Shown in pieces: positions 8,611 through 16,442 of a stretch of DNA of 64,000 nucleotides. Numbering within the stretch: the stretch's first letter is position 1; each line of letters starts with the position of its first letter. The notes under the pieces were generated by a model. That model did no database searches. It saw nothing but the letters and a program-made list of their open reading frames with translations, and was not told where the DNA came from. The translations under genes were made by a program, and so were the position numbers. The stretch lies in assembly GCF_022346925.1 (NCBI RefSeq), contig NZ_JAKRNJ010000006.1:186001-250000 (forward strand), given 5' to 3'. This DNA is from Microvirga sp. ACRRW (lineage in GTDB: Bacteria > Pseudomonadota > Alphaproteobacteria > Rhizobiales > Beijerinckiaceae).

Positions 8611-9285
8611 CTAGCCTCTTGGAGCACGCCACCCGGCGGCTTTTGCTTCTTCTTCAGTGCAGAACCAACGTTCCCCGTCGGCTTCGTTGATGACTGTCTT
8701 CGCGTAGTTTCTGCTGCCTGGCAGGTGATAGACCTTGCCTGATCCTGATATGTTGCCCTTGATCGCGCATTTTCGTTCCGCGCCCGTTGAGGCTTCGGAC
8801 GACAAGCGCTCTCCCTTGCGCCATTCCCACGGCTTGACGAACTTTCCCGCCCACAGGCCACGATGTGACGCTTCCGCTCCAGCTTCATCCTTGGTGTATC
8901 GGCCATCAGAATACTGCGTGTACTGAAGCGCCCAACCCTCCCGGACCAGCTCTGCGTTTAGCTCCTTGCCGTTGGCACGGCAGACAGCCACGATGCGCCC
9001 ATAGCGGTCCCGATCCTCTTCATGGCAGGACACTCGGCCATTACGACCAATGATCGAGGCCAGCGCTTCCGCGGCCTTTGAACCGCACAGGTAACGTTTC
9101 CCGTATGCATTCTCACAGGTCTGCTGGCTTTCTGGAGCATCGACGCCATACAGGCGGATGCGGGATGACCGTCCCTCAATGGCGATGGTGTCGCCATCGA
9201 TGACCTCGGCGCGGCCCGAGAGACTTTGGGCAGTGGCAGGCGAAACGAGGAGAAGTAAGCTGAGGCAGGCAATATTTAGCTTCAT
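8611..9285 (-). CDS. Secreted staphylococcal-nuclease-like thermonuclease with C-terminal sunset domain
   Basis: 224 residues. Signal peptide at residues 1-19 (LSLLLLVSPATAQ). The SNase domain spans residues ~25-150 with VIDGDTI, RLYGVDAPES (active-site Arg and Glu) and DRYGRIVA (second Arg). A Cys-rich C-terminal module, residues ~170-224 (CAIKGNISGSGKVYHLPGSR, ending WFCTEEEAKAAGW), matches the sunset domain found behind bacterial SNases. It is predicted to degrade nucleic acid in the periplasm in a Ca2+-dependent way. First gene of a pair with the excalibur protein. Confidence 0.92.
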   Translation of the reverse strand: MKLNIACLSLLLLVSPATAQSLSGRAEVIDGDTIAIEGRSSRIRLYGVDAPESQQTCENAYGKRYLCGSKAAEALASIIGRNGRVSCHEEDRDRYGRIVAVCRANGKELNAELVREGWALQYTQYSDGRYTKDEAGAEASHRGLWAGKFVKPWEWRKGERLSSEASTGAERKCAIKGNISGSGKVYHLPGSRNYAKTVINEADGERWFCTEEEAKAAGWRAPRG

Positions 9286-9395
9286 TCGGGCACTCTGCTC
9301 TAATTCAGCTCTCCAAGCCAGATGGCCGACACTTCGACTGTTTGAATGCGGCAGGCCGCGGCACCTGATGGCTGACCTAAAGATCTATTTGGATG

Positions 9396-9429
9396 GTGGC
9401 ATGGCATTGTTTATGCAAAGCCATGCCAC
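9396..9429. repeat. Palindrome downstream of the HU gene
   Basis: Perfect 10-bp arms GTGGCATGGC (9396-9405) and GCCATGCCAC (9420-9429) around a 14-base loop, eight bases past the HU stop codon. On the minus strand there is no T-run, so it could stabilise the mRNA 3' end rather than act as an intrinsic terminator. Confidence 0.5.
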
Positions 9430-9437
9430 TTACGAGA

Positions 9438-9887
9438 TTAGATAGATTCTTTGAGGTCCTTGGCAGGCCGGAAGGCGATTTTCTTCGACGCCTTGATCTT
9501 CACAGGCTCACCCGTCTGAGGGTTGCGTCCCATACGCGCCGCTCGCTTGCGCACCTGTAGGATGCCGAGGCCCGACAGCCGAATTTTGTCGCCCTTCTTC
9601 AGGCTCTTGGCGATGATTTCGACCACCTGCGTCAGCATCTCGTTCGCCTGACGCTTCGGCAACTCATGGATCTCTGACAGGATGTCGGCGATGTTGCGCA
9701 GCGTCAGGATGCCATTCGATGTTGCAGCGGTTTTCACTGCCTTCTTTGGCACCTTGGCGGCTGCCTTCGTAGCTGTCTTGGATGCTGTGGCTTTGGCAGG
9801 CTTCTTGGCCGCCTTTGCAGCAGTTTTCGTCGCTGTCTTCGATGCGGCTTTGCGCGCCGGAGCTTTCTTGGTTGCAGCCTTTGCCAT
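9438..9887 (-). CDS. HU-family DNA-binding protein with long Lys/Ala-rich N-terminal tail
   Basis: Starts at ATG 9887 behind GAGGGA; an earlier in-frame ATG at 9929 lacks a ribosome site. Residues 1-60 are a low-complexity KAAxK tail like eukaryotic histone H1 tails. Residues ~60-149 form a complete HU/IHF fold (ILTLRNIADILSEIHELP, then GRNPQTGEPVKIKASK, the DNA-inserting arm, then FRPAKDLKE). Such tailed HU proteins are known in alpha- and betaproteobacteria as abundant chromosome-compacting proteins. No partner gene is adjacent. Confidence 0.93.
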   Translation of the reverse strand: MAKAATKKAPARKAASKTATKTAAKAAKKPAKATASKTATKAAAKVPKKAVKTAATSNGILTLRNIADILSEIHELPKRQANEMLTQVVEIIAKSLKKGDKIRLSGLGILQVRKRAARMGRNPQTGEPVKIKASKKIAFRPAKDLKESI

Positions 9888-10159
9888 TGAAGATCCCTCG
9901 TAAGAACTGTTGGTATGTTGGCTCGCCACATTGAATAGTGCTTAGGGCAACATATCCAAGGCTCTTCAACAGCATTTCCACAAGCTTACGCGCTCATGTG
10001 GTCAGTACATGTGCCTCCAAACATGGATCTTGAGGGAAACGTATGGCGCTCTTGATCTCCCCCGCCTTGTAAATTTGTTAAACGTGCAAAAGTAGTAGCG
10101 GTCTTGCAGCTAAGGTCTGACGGTTTGACACTCACCTTGTAATTGCAGGCGAGGTCGAG

Positions 10160-10552
10160 ATGACTGGCGGCAACGAAGTCCCAAAGGGGATCGAACCACC
10201 CATCGTAGAGGCACCTCCTCCACCGAGCGGTCTTATGGCTCGAATGCGATGGGCTTATTGGACCATCTATCGCTGGTTTCGACCGCTTACCGAAAAAGAG
10301 ATCTCCGATAGGCTCAAATCCTGGCGGGAGGAATACAGTGCGCCAGATCCAATGATCGGACTGGAGCCATATTCATCGGGCGTGGGCGCAGAGAGATGCT
10401 GCGTGATGAGGATTCCTGGTCTTGGAGTGAGATGCAGCACGGAACCGTCCAACGATAGAGAATGCCGAGCATTAGCGTGGAAGTACCATGAGGATGCCGT
10501 AGCCCACTTCTACGGAGATAGACCGTGCGTAAATTGTCAGCCGCTGCGCTAG
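10160..10552 (+). CDS. Uncharacterised Cys-containing protein
   Basis: 130 residues, ATG start behind GAGGTCGAG. Proline-rich beginning (IEPPIVEAPPPPSG), then an aromatic segment (MRWAYWTIYRWFRPLTEKEI) that could lie on a membrane surface, and a C-terminal half with six cysteines including a closing CVNC. No known family. It overlaps the following lipoprotein gene by 28 bases, suggesting coupled translation. Confidence 0.5.
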   Translation: MTGGNEVPKGIEPPIVEAPPPPSGLMARMRWAYWTIYRWFRPLTEKEISDRLKSWREEYSAPDPMIGLEPYSSGVGAERCCVMRIPGLGVRCSTEPSNDRECRALAWKYHEDAVAHFYGDRPCVNCQPLR

Positions 10553-11436
10553 CCATCCAACTCACAGCCCGAACCAATGTCATCCTAAAAACCTCTTTTT
10601 TGCTCGTTCCCTTTTCTCTTGGTGGCTGCGCGACGGTTGTTCCGTCATTCGATGTGCCGACAGATCCCTCGACCGAAAGTCCAACGGTCAAATCGATCGT
10701 AGACCGAGTGACATGCGAACTGGCCAACCTCGTCACGCCGGGCGCACCTAACGAAACAGATCTTCTCACGGGGCAATACGAAGTGGCGGTTCAACTCGAC
10801 TTGACGGTCAATGACACCGGTGGTCTCTCGCCTTCTCTGGCGTATATCAGCACGGGCGCACCCTTCATATTCAATGCTAACGCCAAATTTGAAAAATCCA
10901 GAGAGCAGTATTTTTCACAGAAACTCTACTATTCGCTCCTCGATCTGCGGCAAGAGCTGGATGATCGAGAAAAGGCATTCCGCAAGGGAAGCGCGACGAG
11001 GCTCATGACTGACTGCTCCAAAGACATTGAGACCAATCTCGCTGGCGATCTCGGCATCAGGCAAGTGGTCGATATGGCTCTTGGCGTTAACTACGGAAGG
11101 ACGACTGCGAAGATGTCAGACAAAGGAGCTTTCGGAGGCTCTGTGAACTTCACAGTCACGAAAAATCTAAGCGGAGTTGGCCCTACTTGGGCGTTGACCC
11201 ATTTCGTTGGCCCCGGTCCGCTTGCTTCAGCCTCAGAGGTCAACATCGATAAGCTTACGTACGCATTTGCGATCGCGGAGAAGCCGCTCAACTCGAAACA
11301 GCTAGCAGCACGCAAATTACAAGGACAGTTCGCAAGCGGAAGATCCGCGACCAATGCAGCAGCGGAGCAATTTGTGCAGCAACTGCAAGTTAATCAAATC
11401 AGCACGCAGCTTATGACCATTCGAGCACTACAATGA
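10525..11436 (+). CDS. Putative outer-membrane lipoprotein
   Basis: 303 residues from GTG 10525. An N-terminal hydrophobic segment (ILKTSFLLVPFSLGGCA) ends in a lipobox-like SLGGC, so the mature protein would begin at Cys35 and be lipid-anchored. The mature part is rich in beta-type alternation (QYEVAVQLDLTVNDTGG, GGSVNFTVTK) and ends in a Gln-rich helix. A Cys-Ala mature start favours the outer membrane over inner-membrane retention. Function unknown. Overlaps the preceding gene. Confidence 0.7.
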   Translation: MRKLSAAALAIQLTARTNVILKTSFLLVPFSLGGCATVVPSFDVPTDPSTESPTVKSIVDRVTCELANLVTPGAPNETDLLTGQYEVAVQLDLTVNDTGGLSPSLAYISTGAPFIFNANAKFEKSREQYFSQKLYYSLLDLRQELDDREKAFRKGSATRLMTDCSKDIETNLAGDLGIRQVVDMALGVNYGRTTAKMSDKGAFGGSVNFTVTKNLSGVGPTWALTHFVGPGPLASASEVNIDKLTYAFAIAEKPLNSKQLAARKLQGQFASGRSATNAAAEQFVQQLQVNQISTQLMTIRALQ

Positions 11437-11473
11437 GATGGCCCTCTGGAGCCCTGCCGGCATTCGCATGCAT

Positions 11474-11881
11474 TCAATTCAATCGGGTATCTGCTAGTCC
11501 TTTAATCTTCAGGATCATCTCCACCAAGTCCACGATCTTGCGCTGGATCTGAATGTCTTCGACTTGAGCAAAGGCCCTAATCAGGCGAACGCCCTCCGTT
11601 GTCGAGATGACTCTCCCTAACTCCTTGTCCTCGCCACTATCGAAATTTGCATCGCTGACGAGGCCAGCGAAGAAATAATCAATATCGACCTTTAGGATCT
11701 GACTGATCTCCAGGAGCCTGGAGGCGCTCACGCGGTTTGTTCCCTTTTCGTATTTCTGGACCTGCTGAAAGGTAAGACCAAGGGAATCTGAAAGCTTTTC
11801 CTGACTTATATTCAGTGCAATTCGTCTAGCTCGAATTTTATTGCCTATTTGCCTATCGATATCGGTCGTCGACTTCTTCAT
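11474..11881 (-). CDS. XRE-family transcriptional regulator
   Basis: Start set at ATG 11881 (MKKSTTDIDRQIGNKIRARR), because the longer frame would run into the upstream gene. Residues ~10-70 are a classical Cro/CI helix-turn-helix (NISQEKLSDSLGLTFQQVQK, then YEKGTNRVSA), a variant very common in Rhizobiales. The ~60-residue C-terminal part is helical (IQRKIVDLVEMILKIKG) and may dimerise. The upstream 69-codon gene ends 19 bases before it, so both probably share a transcript. Confidence 0.88.
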   Translation of the reverse strand: MKKSTTDIDRQIGNKIRARRIALNISQEKLSDSLGLTFQQVQKYEKGTNRVSASRLLEISQILKVDIDYFFAGLVSDANFDSGEDKELGRVISTTEGVRLIRAFAQVEDIQIQRKIVDLVEMILKIKGLADTRLN

Positions 11882-11900
11882 TAAACCAATCCGCACCTGC

Positions 11901-12110
11901 TTATTGCAGGACACTCGGGCGAGACGGGGCAAAAAACGATAGGATCCGGTCGACGTCATCCGTCAACCGCTTCCGCTCTTCTCCGGGCATAAGGGCAATC
12001 TGTTCGGCCACATATGCCTGGATACGCGGCCAATCAGCACCAAAGCGTTCCACTGCGTCCCGGCATAAATCAGCCAAGCTGATTGTTGTATTACTATTAC
12101 GTTCGGTCAT
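11901..12110 (-). CDS. Small uncharacterised helical protein (69 aa)
   Basis: ATG 12110. Sequence SLADLCRDAVERFGADWPRI, then YVAEQIALMPGEERKRLTDD is strongly amphipathic-helical and protein-like. It directly precedes the XRE regulator gene on the same strand, so it may be a partner of that regulator. No family recognised. Confidence 0.55.
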   Translation of the reverse strand: MTERNSNTTISLADLCRDAVERFGADWPRIQAYVAEQIALMPGEERKRLTDDVDRILSFFAPSRPSVLQ

Positions 12111-12217
12111 CTCCCCTCCGGTGTAACACTGGTGAAATACCGCCCCTCACAATAGCACCTTCAAAGCCTATGGAGTGCCGTGTTTCCTGCCCGTCAGTTT
12201 GTGTAGGGGGAAACTTC

Positions 12218-12799
12218 ATGGAACAGGTTAATCCAAAAGCCGGCCAGCAAGACAATCTTATCCGGGTTGAAGTCGTCACGACGCCTGAGCAGCTCCTTCA
12301 CGCCCAGGCAATCCGGGCCATTTGCTTCATGGAGGAGCACGGCGTCAGTGCCCGTCAGACCTATGACGGCAATGATTATCAGGCGACCCACATCATCGTC
12401 TATGCCGGGGATGAGCCGATTGGGACCGCAAGGATTCGTTGGTTCAAGGATTTCGCCAAGATGGAGCGCACCAGCTTTCGGAAGGCCTGGCGGAACCCTC
12501 GCATCATCAAGCGCGGCGCCGAGTTTATTTTCGAGCATATCAGCCGCAAAGGCTATGACTGCGTCATCACGCATGCCAAGCCGCCTTATTCGGTGCTCTG
12601 GCAACGGATGCTGGGGTTCAAGCCCGCACCTGGCAAGGAGCCTCTTCTGTTTGAGGGACACGACGAGCCTTACATCGAGCTCGTCAAAGAACTCACTCCG
12701 TCCCAAAACGCCATCACGCCTGCTTCCGATGTAGCCACTCTCTTCCGTGTGGAAGGCTACTGGGATGCTCAATCCGAGTTCGAGATGGTGGAAACATGA
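12218..12799 (+). CDS. GNAT-family N-acyltransferase
   Basis: Start ATG 12218, behind AGGGGGAAAC; the longer frame from 12083 has no ribosome site. 193 residues. The GNAT core is seen as IIVYAGDEPIGTARIRWF (beta-4/acetyl-CoA strand), an ERxxFRKAWR segment, then YDCVITHAKPPYSVLWQRML and GFKP (C-terminal beta-alpha-beta unit). The YDGNDYQATH stretch near residue 48 is like that of N-acyl amino acid synthases and autoinducer-type acyltransferases, but LuxI signature residues are not evident, so a quorum-signal role is not claimed. Overlaps the next gene by ATGA. Confidence 0.78.
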   Translation: MEQVNPKAGQQDNLIRVEVVTTPEQLLHAQAIRAICFMEEHGVSARQTYDGNDYQATHIIVYAGDEPIGTARIRWFKDFAKMERTSFRKAWRNPRIIKRGAEFIFEHISRKGYDCVITHAKPPYSVLWQRMLGFKPAPGKEPLLFEGHDEPYIELVKELTPSQNAITPASDVATLFRVEGYWDAQSEFEMVET

Positions 12800-13179
12800 G
12801 CACCAGTCTTCATCTCAATCCTCCTGACTTGGACCATGCCGATATGGATACAGTCGTGGACTACTTTCGCTCCCATCTTCAGCAGGTCGTGACCCTGCAC
12901 ACAGCCATGTTCCAACGGCTGCTTTTCGAAGGAGAAGGCGTGCCGCTCGAACTCGCTGAACTCTTTGACGATGCAGGCAACACCTACATCTCGCTCTCCG
13001 AGAGCATTAGCAAACTCCATGTCCAGAGAAATTGGTCACAGATTGAAGAGCAGCTTGATGCCGGCGTCGAACCTGCTCTGCGGCGGATCAAGGCGAAGAG
13101 TCGGATGAAACCAAGGGTTCGTCGGGCCAAACATCTCGCTCAGCCAGTCAAAAACAAGGCGCACCGGACGCGAGTTTAG
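12796..13179 (+). CDS. Uncharacterised helical protein with basic tail, coupled to the GNAT gene
   Basis: 127 residues, start overlapping the GNAT stop (ATGA), so the two are translationally coupled. The N-terminal ~85 residues are helical (DMDTVVDYFRSHLQQVVTLH, then ELAELFDDAGNTYISLSESI). The C-terminus is strongly basic (KAKSRMKPRVRRAKHLAQPV), suggesting nucleic acid or membrane contact. Its last 144 bases run antisense through the 3' end of the convergent LysR gene. Confidence 0.65.
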   Translation: MSTSLHLNPPDLDHADMDTVVDYFRSHLQQVVTLHTAMFQRLLFEGEGVPLELAELFDDAGNTYISLSESISKLHVQRNWSQIEEQLDAGVEPALRRIKAKSRMKPRVRRAKHLAQPVKNKAHRTRV

Positions 13180-14049
13180 ACGTTCCGTAAGCGCGATTGC
13201 GTATAGGGGTACGGAGATCTTAACATCCAATTCTAGCGGGAAGGCATTGGGCTCAAGGAGTGTATAGCTGCCAAGGAGCCCAATGCCGAGACCCGCTTTG
13301 ACAAGCATTCCGTAAGCCATCGAGTTGTCGCAGAAATGCGCGATCTGGCCTTGCGAGACAGCCCGGTTCCAAGAATCCCATAGGCCTGATTTGGCCATAT
13401 AAAATTCAGATTGCAGGAACAGATGATTCTGCAAATTCGAGCGCGTTGGGACACCGTAGTGCTGAGTGTAGGATTTCGCAACGATTGGAATGAAGTGAAG
13501 GTGCCCCAGCTTCTGCACGAAGACATCCGATCCTTCGATCGGACTGAAGCCGATCATCATATCGGTTTGATTGTCTCTTAGGCTTACGACATTAGCCGGG
13601 CTCTTCAGGTGGAGTTGGATCTTTGGATACTCGTCGGCAAATCCGGAGACTGCCGGCGCGACGAAGAAGGTATTCAGTCCATCCGTGATACTAATTCGAA
13701 CAATGCCTTCGGCATCCTTGTTCTCGGCCCTCAGATCATTGCTAAGAGCGAACAGGGAATGATCGAGTGTAGTGAGAGCCTGTGCAAGCGCCTGCCCTTT
13801 CGCAGTGAGCTTGACCCCATTCTTTGTCGGGACAAAGAGCTGAGACCCCATCAGGTCCTGTAGTCGCCGAACCTGACGTCCAACGGTCGGCGGACTCGTG
13901 TTGAGGATTTCTGCGGCCCGGTTGAAGGACTTCGCCTTTGCAACAGCAAGAAAGACGCGCAACTCACCCCAGAAGTGGCCGCTCAGGATATTCTCGTTGT
14001 CGAGAGGAGAACGAATAAGCTCTCGCTGTTCGGGATCGAATGGCTTCAT
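13036..14049 (-). CDS. LysR-family transcriptional regulator
   Basis: 337 residues. Winged helix-turn-helix at residues ~30-90 (FNRAAEILNTSPPTVGRQVR, then LQDLMGSQLFVPTKNGVKLT). The LysR-type effector domain follows (IVRISITDGLNTFFVAPAVS, then MVKAGLGIGLLGSY). Regulates unknown targets; in LysR families the divergent neighbour is often a target, and here that is the imuA promoter region, which already has a LexA site. Its 3' end overlaps the GNAT-operon gene tail-to-tail by 144 bases. Confidence 0.92.
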   Translation of the reverse strand: MKPFDPEQRELIRSPLDNENILSGHFWGELRVFLAVAKAKSFNRAAEILNTSPPTVGRQVRRLQDLMGSQLFVPTKNGVKLTAKGQALAQALTTLDHSLFALSNDLRAENKDAEGIVRISITDGLNTFFVAPAVSGFADEYPKIQLHLKSPANVVSLRDNQTDMMIGFSPIEGSDVFVQKLGHLHFIPIVAKSYTQHYGVPTRSNLQNHLFLQSEFYMAKSGLWDSWNRAVSQGQIAHFCDNSMAYGMLVKAGLGIGLLGSYTLLEPNAFPLELDVKISVPLYAIALTERLNSRPVRLVFDWLSEMFGPTNPWFHPTLRLDPPQSRFDAGIKLLFNL

Positions 14050-14185
14050 TGGTTCTCAATAGAAAAAGCAAACCCTCAGGTTGAGAAACAAAATTGCATA
14101 ACTCACTTAGAGCTGCAAATGACACTTCGTGTGATCATCGAATCCGTGCTTTTCCCCCGAAATTCACAGGCACTTCTGCGTGTAT

Positions 14186-14219
14186 TTGACTCAGCGACAA
14201 ATGAGAACATAATAGGAAC
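14186..14219 (+). promoter_or_regulatory. SOS promoter with LexA box for imuA-imuB-dnaE2
   Basis: TTGACT (14186-14191), 16-base spacer, CATAAT (14208-14213). The LexA box GAAC-ATAATAG-GAAC (14205-14219) covers the -10 hexamer. GAAC-N7-GAAC is the established alphaproteobacterial LexA site (GTTC-N7-GTTC on the other strand). Binding would block polymerase until LexA cleavage after DNA damage. Confidence 0.88.
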
Positions 14220-14239
14220 ATCCTCAACACGAACTTGAA

Positions 14240-15004
14240 TTGGCGCGGATCATGCATGCCGGGCAACGGGACAGGCTTGCCGATTTACGGCTGCGGATTG
14301 CGCGATTGGAAAGCGGGCACGGCAAGGGAAAGCCTCTCCCCTTCAGGCTTCCCGAACTCGACTCCCACCTTCCCATGGGCGGGCTGCCTCGCGGAGCTCT
14401 GCACGAGATGATCGAGGCGGGGATGGCTTCCGAGTTCGCGGGAAGCACCACCCTGTTCACCGCCGGGATCGCGGCCCGCCTCAAGGGACCTGTGTTGTGG
14501 TGCCTGACCCGTCGCGATCTGTTCGCCCCTGGTCTGCTGCGGGCGGGTCTCCATCCTGACCGGGTCATCTATGCTGAGGCCTCCCGTGACCGGGACATCC
14601 TACCCCTCGTCGAGGAAGGCCTCCATGAGAAGGGACTTGCCGCCGTCGTCGGCGAAGTCACGCGCATGGGACTGACGGCATCGCGGCGGCTGCAACTCGC
14701 CGCCGAGGCGTCCGGCGTGATGGCCCTGATCATCCGTCGCTGGTGGACCGTCGCCGAGAAGGATCTGGTCGCCATTCCCACCGCAGCCACGACCCGCTGG
14801 CGGGTTGCCCCTGCCCCATCCGAACTCATGCCGGCGCCCGGCCTTGGACGGGAACGCTGGCAAGTCGAACTCCTGCGCTGCCGTGGCGCCGAACCCCGTA
14901 CCTGGATTCTGGAGGCCTGCGATGCGAAGGGTCGTCTCGCTCTACCTGCCGACCTGGCCGACCGATCGGATCAGGCGGCGCACCAGCGAGCCGCCGCGCG
15001 ATGA
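14240..15004 (+). CDS. imuA: ImuA, SOS mutagenesis accessory protein (SulA/RecA-like)
   Basis: 254 residues from TTG 14240; ATG 14252 (codon 5) is an alternative start. RecA-like fold recognisable from HLPMGGLPRGALHEMIEAG near residue 38 and the following ATPase-core strands (GPVLWCLTRRDLFAPGLLRA), but a canonical Walker A lysine is not evident, as usual for ImuA. It functions with ImuB and DnaE2 in DNA-damage-induced translesion synthesis. Its 3' end overlaps imuB by 83 bases. First gene behind the LexA-controlled promoter. Confidence 0.9.
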   Translation: MARIMHAGQRDRLADLRLRIARLESGHGKGKPLPFRLPELDSHLPMGGLPRGALHEMIEAGMASEFAGSTTLFTAGIAARLKGPVLWCLTRRDLFAPGLLRAGLHPDRVIYAEASRDRDILPLVEEGLHEKGLAAVVGEVTRMGLTASRRLQLAAEASGVMALIIRRWWTVAEKDLVAIPTAATTRWRVAPAPSELMPAPGLGRERWQVELLRCRGAEPRTWILEACDAKGRLALPADLADRSDQAAHQRAAAR

Positions 15005-16424
15005 GCCTCTGGTGACCGTGCACACCGTCGGCTCGCGCCGGGTCGTGCGCGCGGCTTGCGCGGCTGCGCAAGGGATTGGCCTGCATGTCGGCATGGCGCT
15101 CGCGCAGGCACAGGCGCTCGTTCCCAACCTGCACGTCGTCGATGCCACGCCGGACGAAGACGAAGCCTCGCTGCGGGAGCTGGCGCGCTGGGCCATCAAC
15201 TACTCGCCCGTGGTATCGCCCGATCCACCAGACGGACTCTGGATCGACATTGCCGGCGCAGCGCATCTGTTCGGCAGCGAGGAAGAACTGCTCCGGGATC
15301 TGATCAGCCGCCTGACACGCCAGGGCATCGGCGCCAAAGCGGCGGTCGCCGATATTCCGGGCGCGGCCTGGGCCGTTGCGCGTTACGGCGCGGGTGGTGT
15401 CGTGCCGACGGGCCGCGCCGTCGACGCCATTGCAACCTTGTCGATCCGGGCTTTGCGGATTTCTGCCGAGAAACTCAGTCCCCTACATCGGCTCGGCATC
15501 GAGCGCATCGGCCAGCTGGCCGCCATGCCCCGCGCACCATTGGTTCGACGCTTCGGCCGGGATGTGGCGCTCCGTCTTGATCAAGCGCTGGGTCATGCGT
15601 TTGAGCCGATCACACCGCTGATCCCCAAGGAGACGGCGACGGCATCGCGGGCCTTCGCGGAGCCCATCGGCCGGATCGAGGATCTCAAGAGTGTGGTGCA
15701 GCATCTGGCGAAGGATCTGTGCCGGCAGCTGGAACGCCGGGGAGAAGGCGTGCGCCGTCTCGACCTCCTGGTGCAACGCGTCGATCAGAAGAGCGCCTGC
15801 CTGCGCGTCGGAACGGCTCAAGCCAACCGGGATACGGCCCATCTCGCCAAGCTCTTCGACGAGCGCCTGCAAACGATCGATCCCGGCTTCGGCATCGAGG
15901 AGATCATCCTTGTCGCCGGCAAGGTTGAGCCGCTGCAGGACAAACAAGTCCAGGTGCGAGGCCTTGGCGAGGACGACACGGGTGAAGCGGATATCGGTCG
16001 TCTCGTCGACCGTCTCGGTGTCCGCATCGGCATGAGAAAGGTCTACCGTCTCGCACCCGTGCAGAGCCTCGTGCCGGAGCGCATGGCGCGCAAAATCTCG
16101 GCCTTGGCACCGCCGACGGGCTCTGTCTGGCCAGAGACCCTGCCACGGCCGACGCGCCTGCTTGATCCTCCTGAATCCGTGGTCGCGACGGCGCTTCTTC
16201 CCGATCACCCTCCCCGCTTCTTCGTCTGGCGCAGGGTCCGTCACATGGTCGCCAAGGCCGACGGCCCTGAGCGCATCACGCCGGAATGGTGGAACGGCGA
16301 CAAAGGCTCAAGCGCCCGGGACTATTACCGCGTCGAGACCGAGCAAGGCGGACGCTTCTGGATCTTTCGCGATGCGCCGACCGCCGAGGGTGGGCGCTGG
16401 TGGATGCATGGTCTTTTTTCATGA
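14922..16424 (+). CDS. imuB: ImuB, catalytically inactive Y-family polymerase homologue
   Basis: 500 residues, start ATG 14922 (MRRVVSLYLPTWPTDRIRRR), inside the end of imuA; this is the usual position. The Y-family palm/finger is seen in GIGLHVGMALAQAQALVPNL and GLWIDIAGAAHLFGSEEELL, where active Pol IV has SIDEAYLD; the acidic pair is replaced, so it is not expected to polymerise. ImuB normally links DnaE2 to the beta clamp. The C-terminal half (PARFFVWRR-like, GGRWWMHGLFS end) is the typical ImuB tail. Co-transcribed with imuA and dnaE2. Confidence 0.93.
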   Translation: MRRVVSLYLPTWPTDRIRRRTSEPPRDEPLVTVHTVGSRRVVRAACAAAQGIGLHVGMALAQAQALVPNLHVVDATPDEDEASLRELARWAINYSPVVSPDPPDGLWIDIAGAAHLFGSEEELLRDLISRLTRQGIGAKAAVADIPGAAWAVARYGAGGVVPTGRAVDAIATLSIRALRISAEKLSPLHRLGIERIGQLAAMPRAPLVRRFGRDVALRLDQALGHAFEPITPLIPKETATASRAFAEPIGRIEDLKSVVQHLAKDLCRQLERRGEGVRRLDLLVQRVDQKSACLRVGTAQANRDTAHLAKLFDERLQTIDPGFGIEEIILVAGKVEPLQDKQVQVRGLGEDDTGEADIGRLVDRLGVRIGMRKVYRLAPVQSLVPERMARKISALAPPTGSVWPETLPRPTRLLDPPESVVATALLPDHPPRFFVWRRVRHMVAKADGPERITPEWWNGDKGSSARDYYRVETEQGGRFWIFRDAPTAEGGRWWMHGLFS

Positions 16425-16442
16425 TGGAAGGTTGTTTTGACA

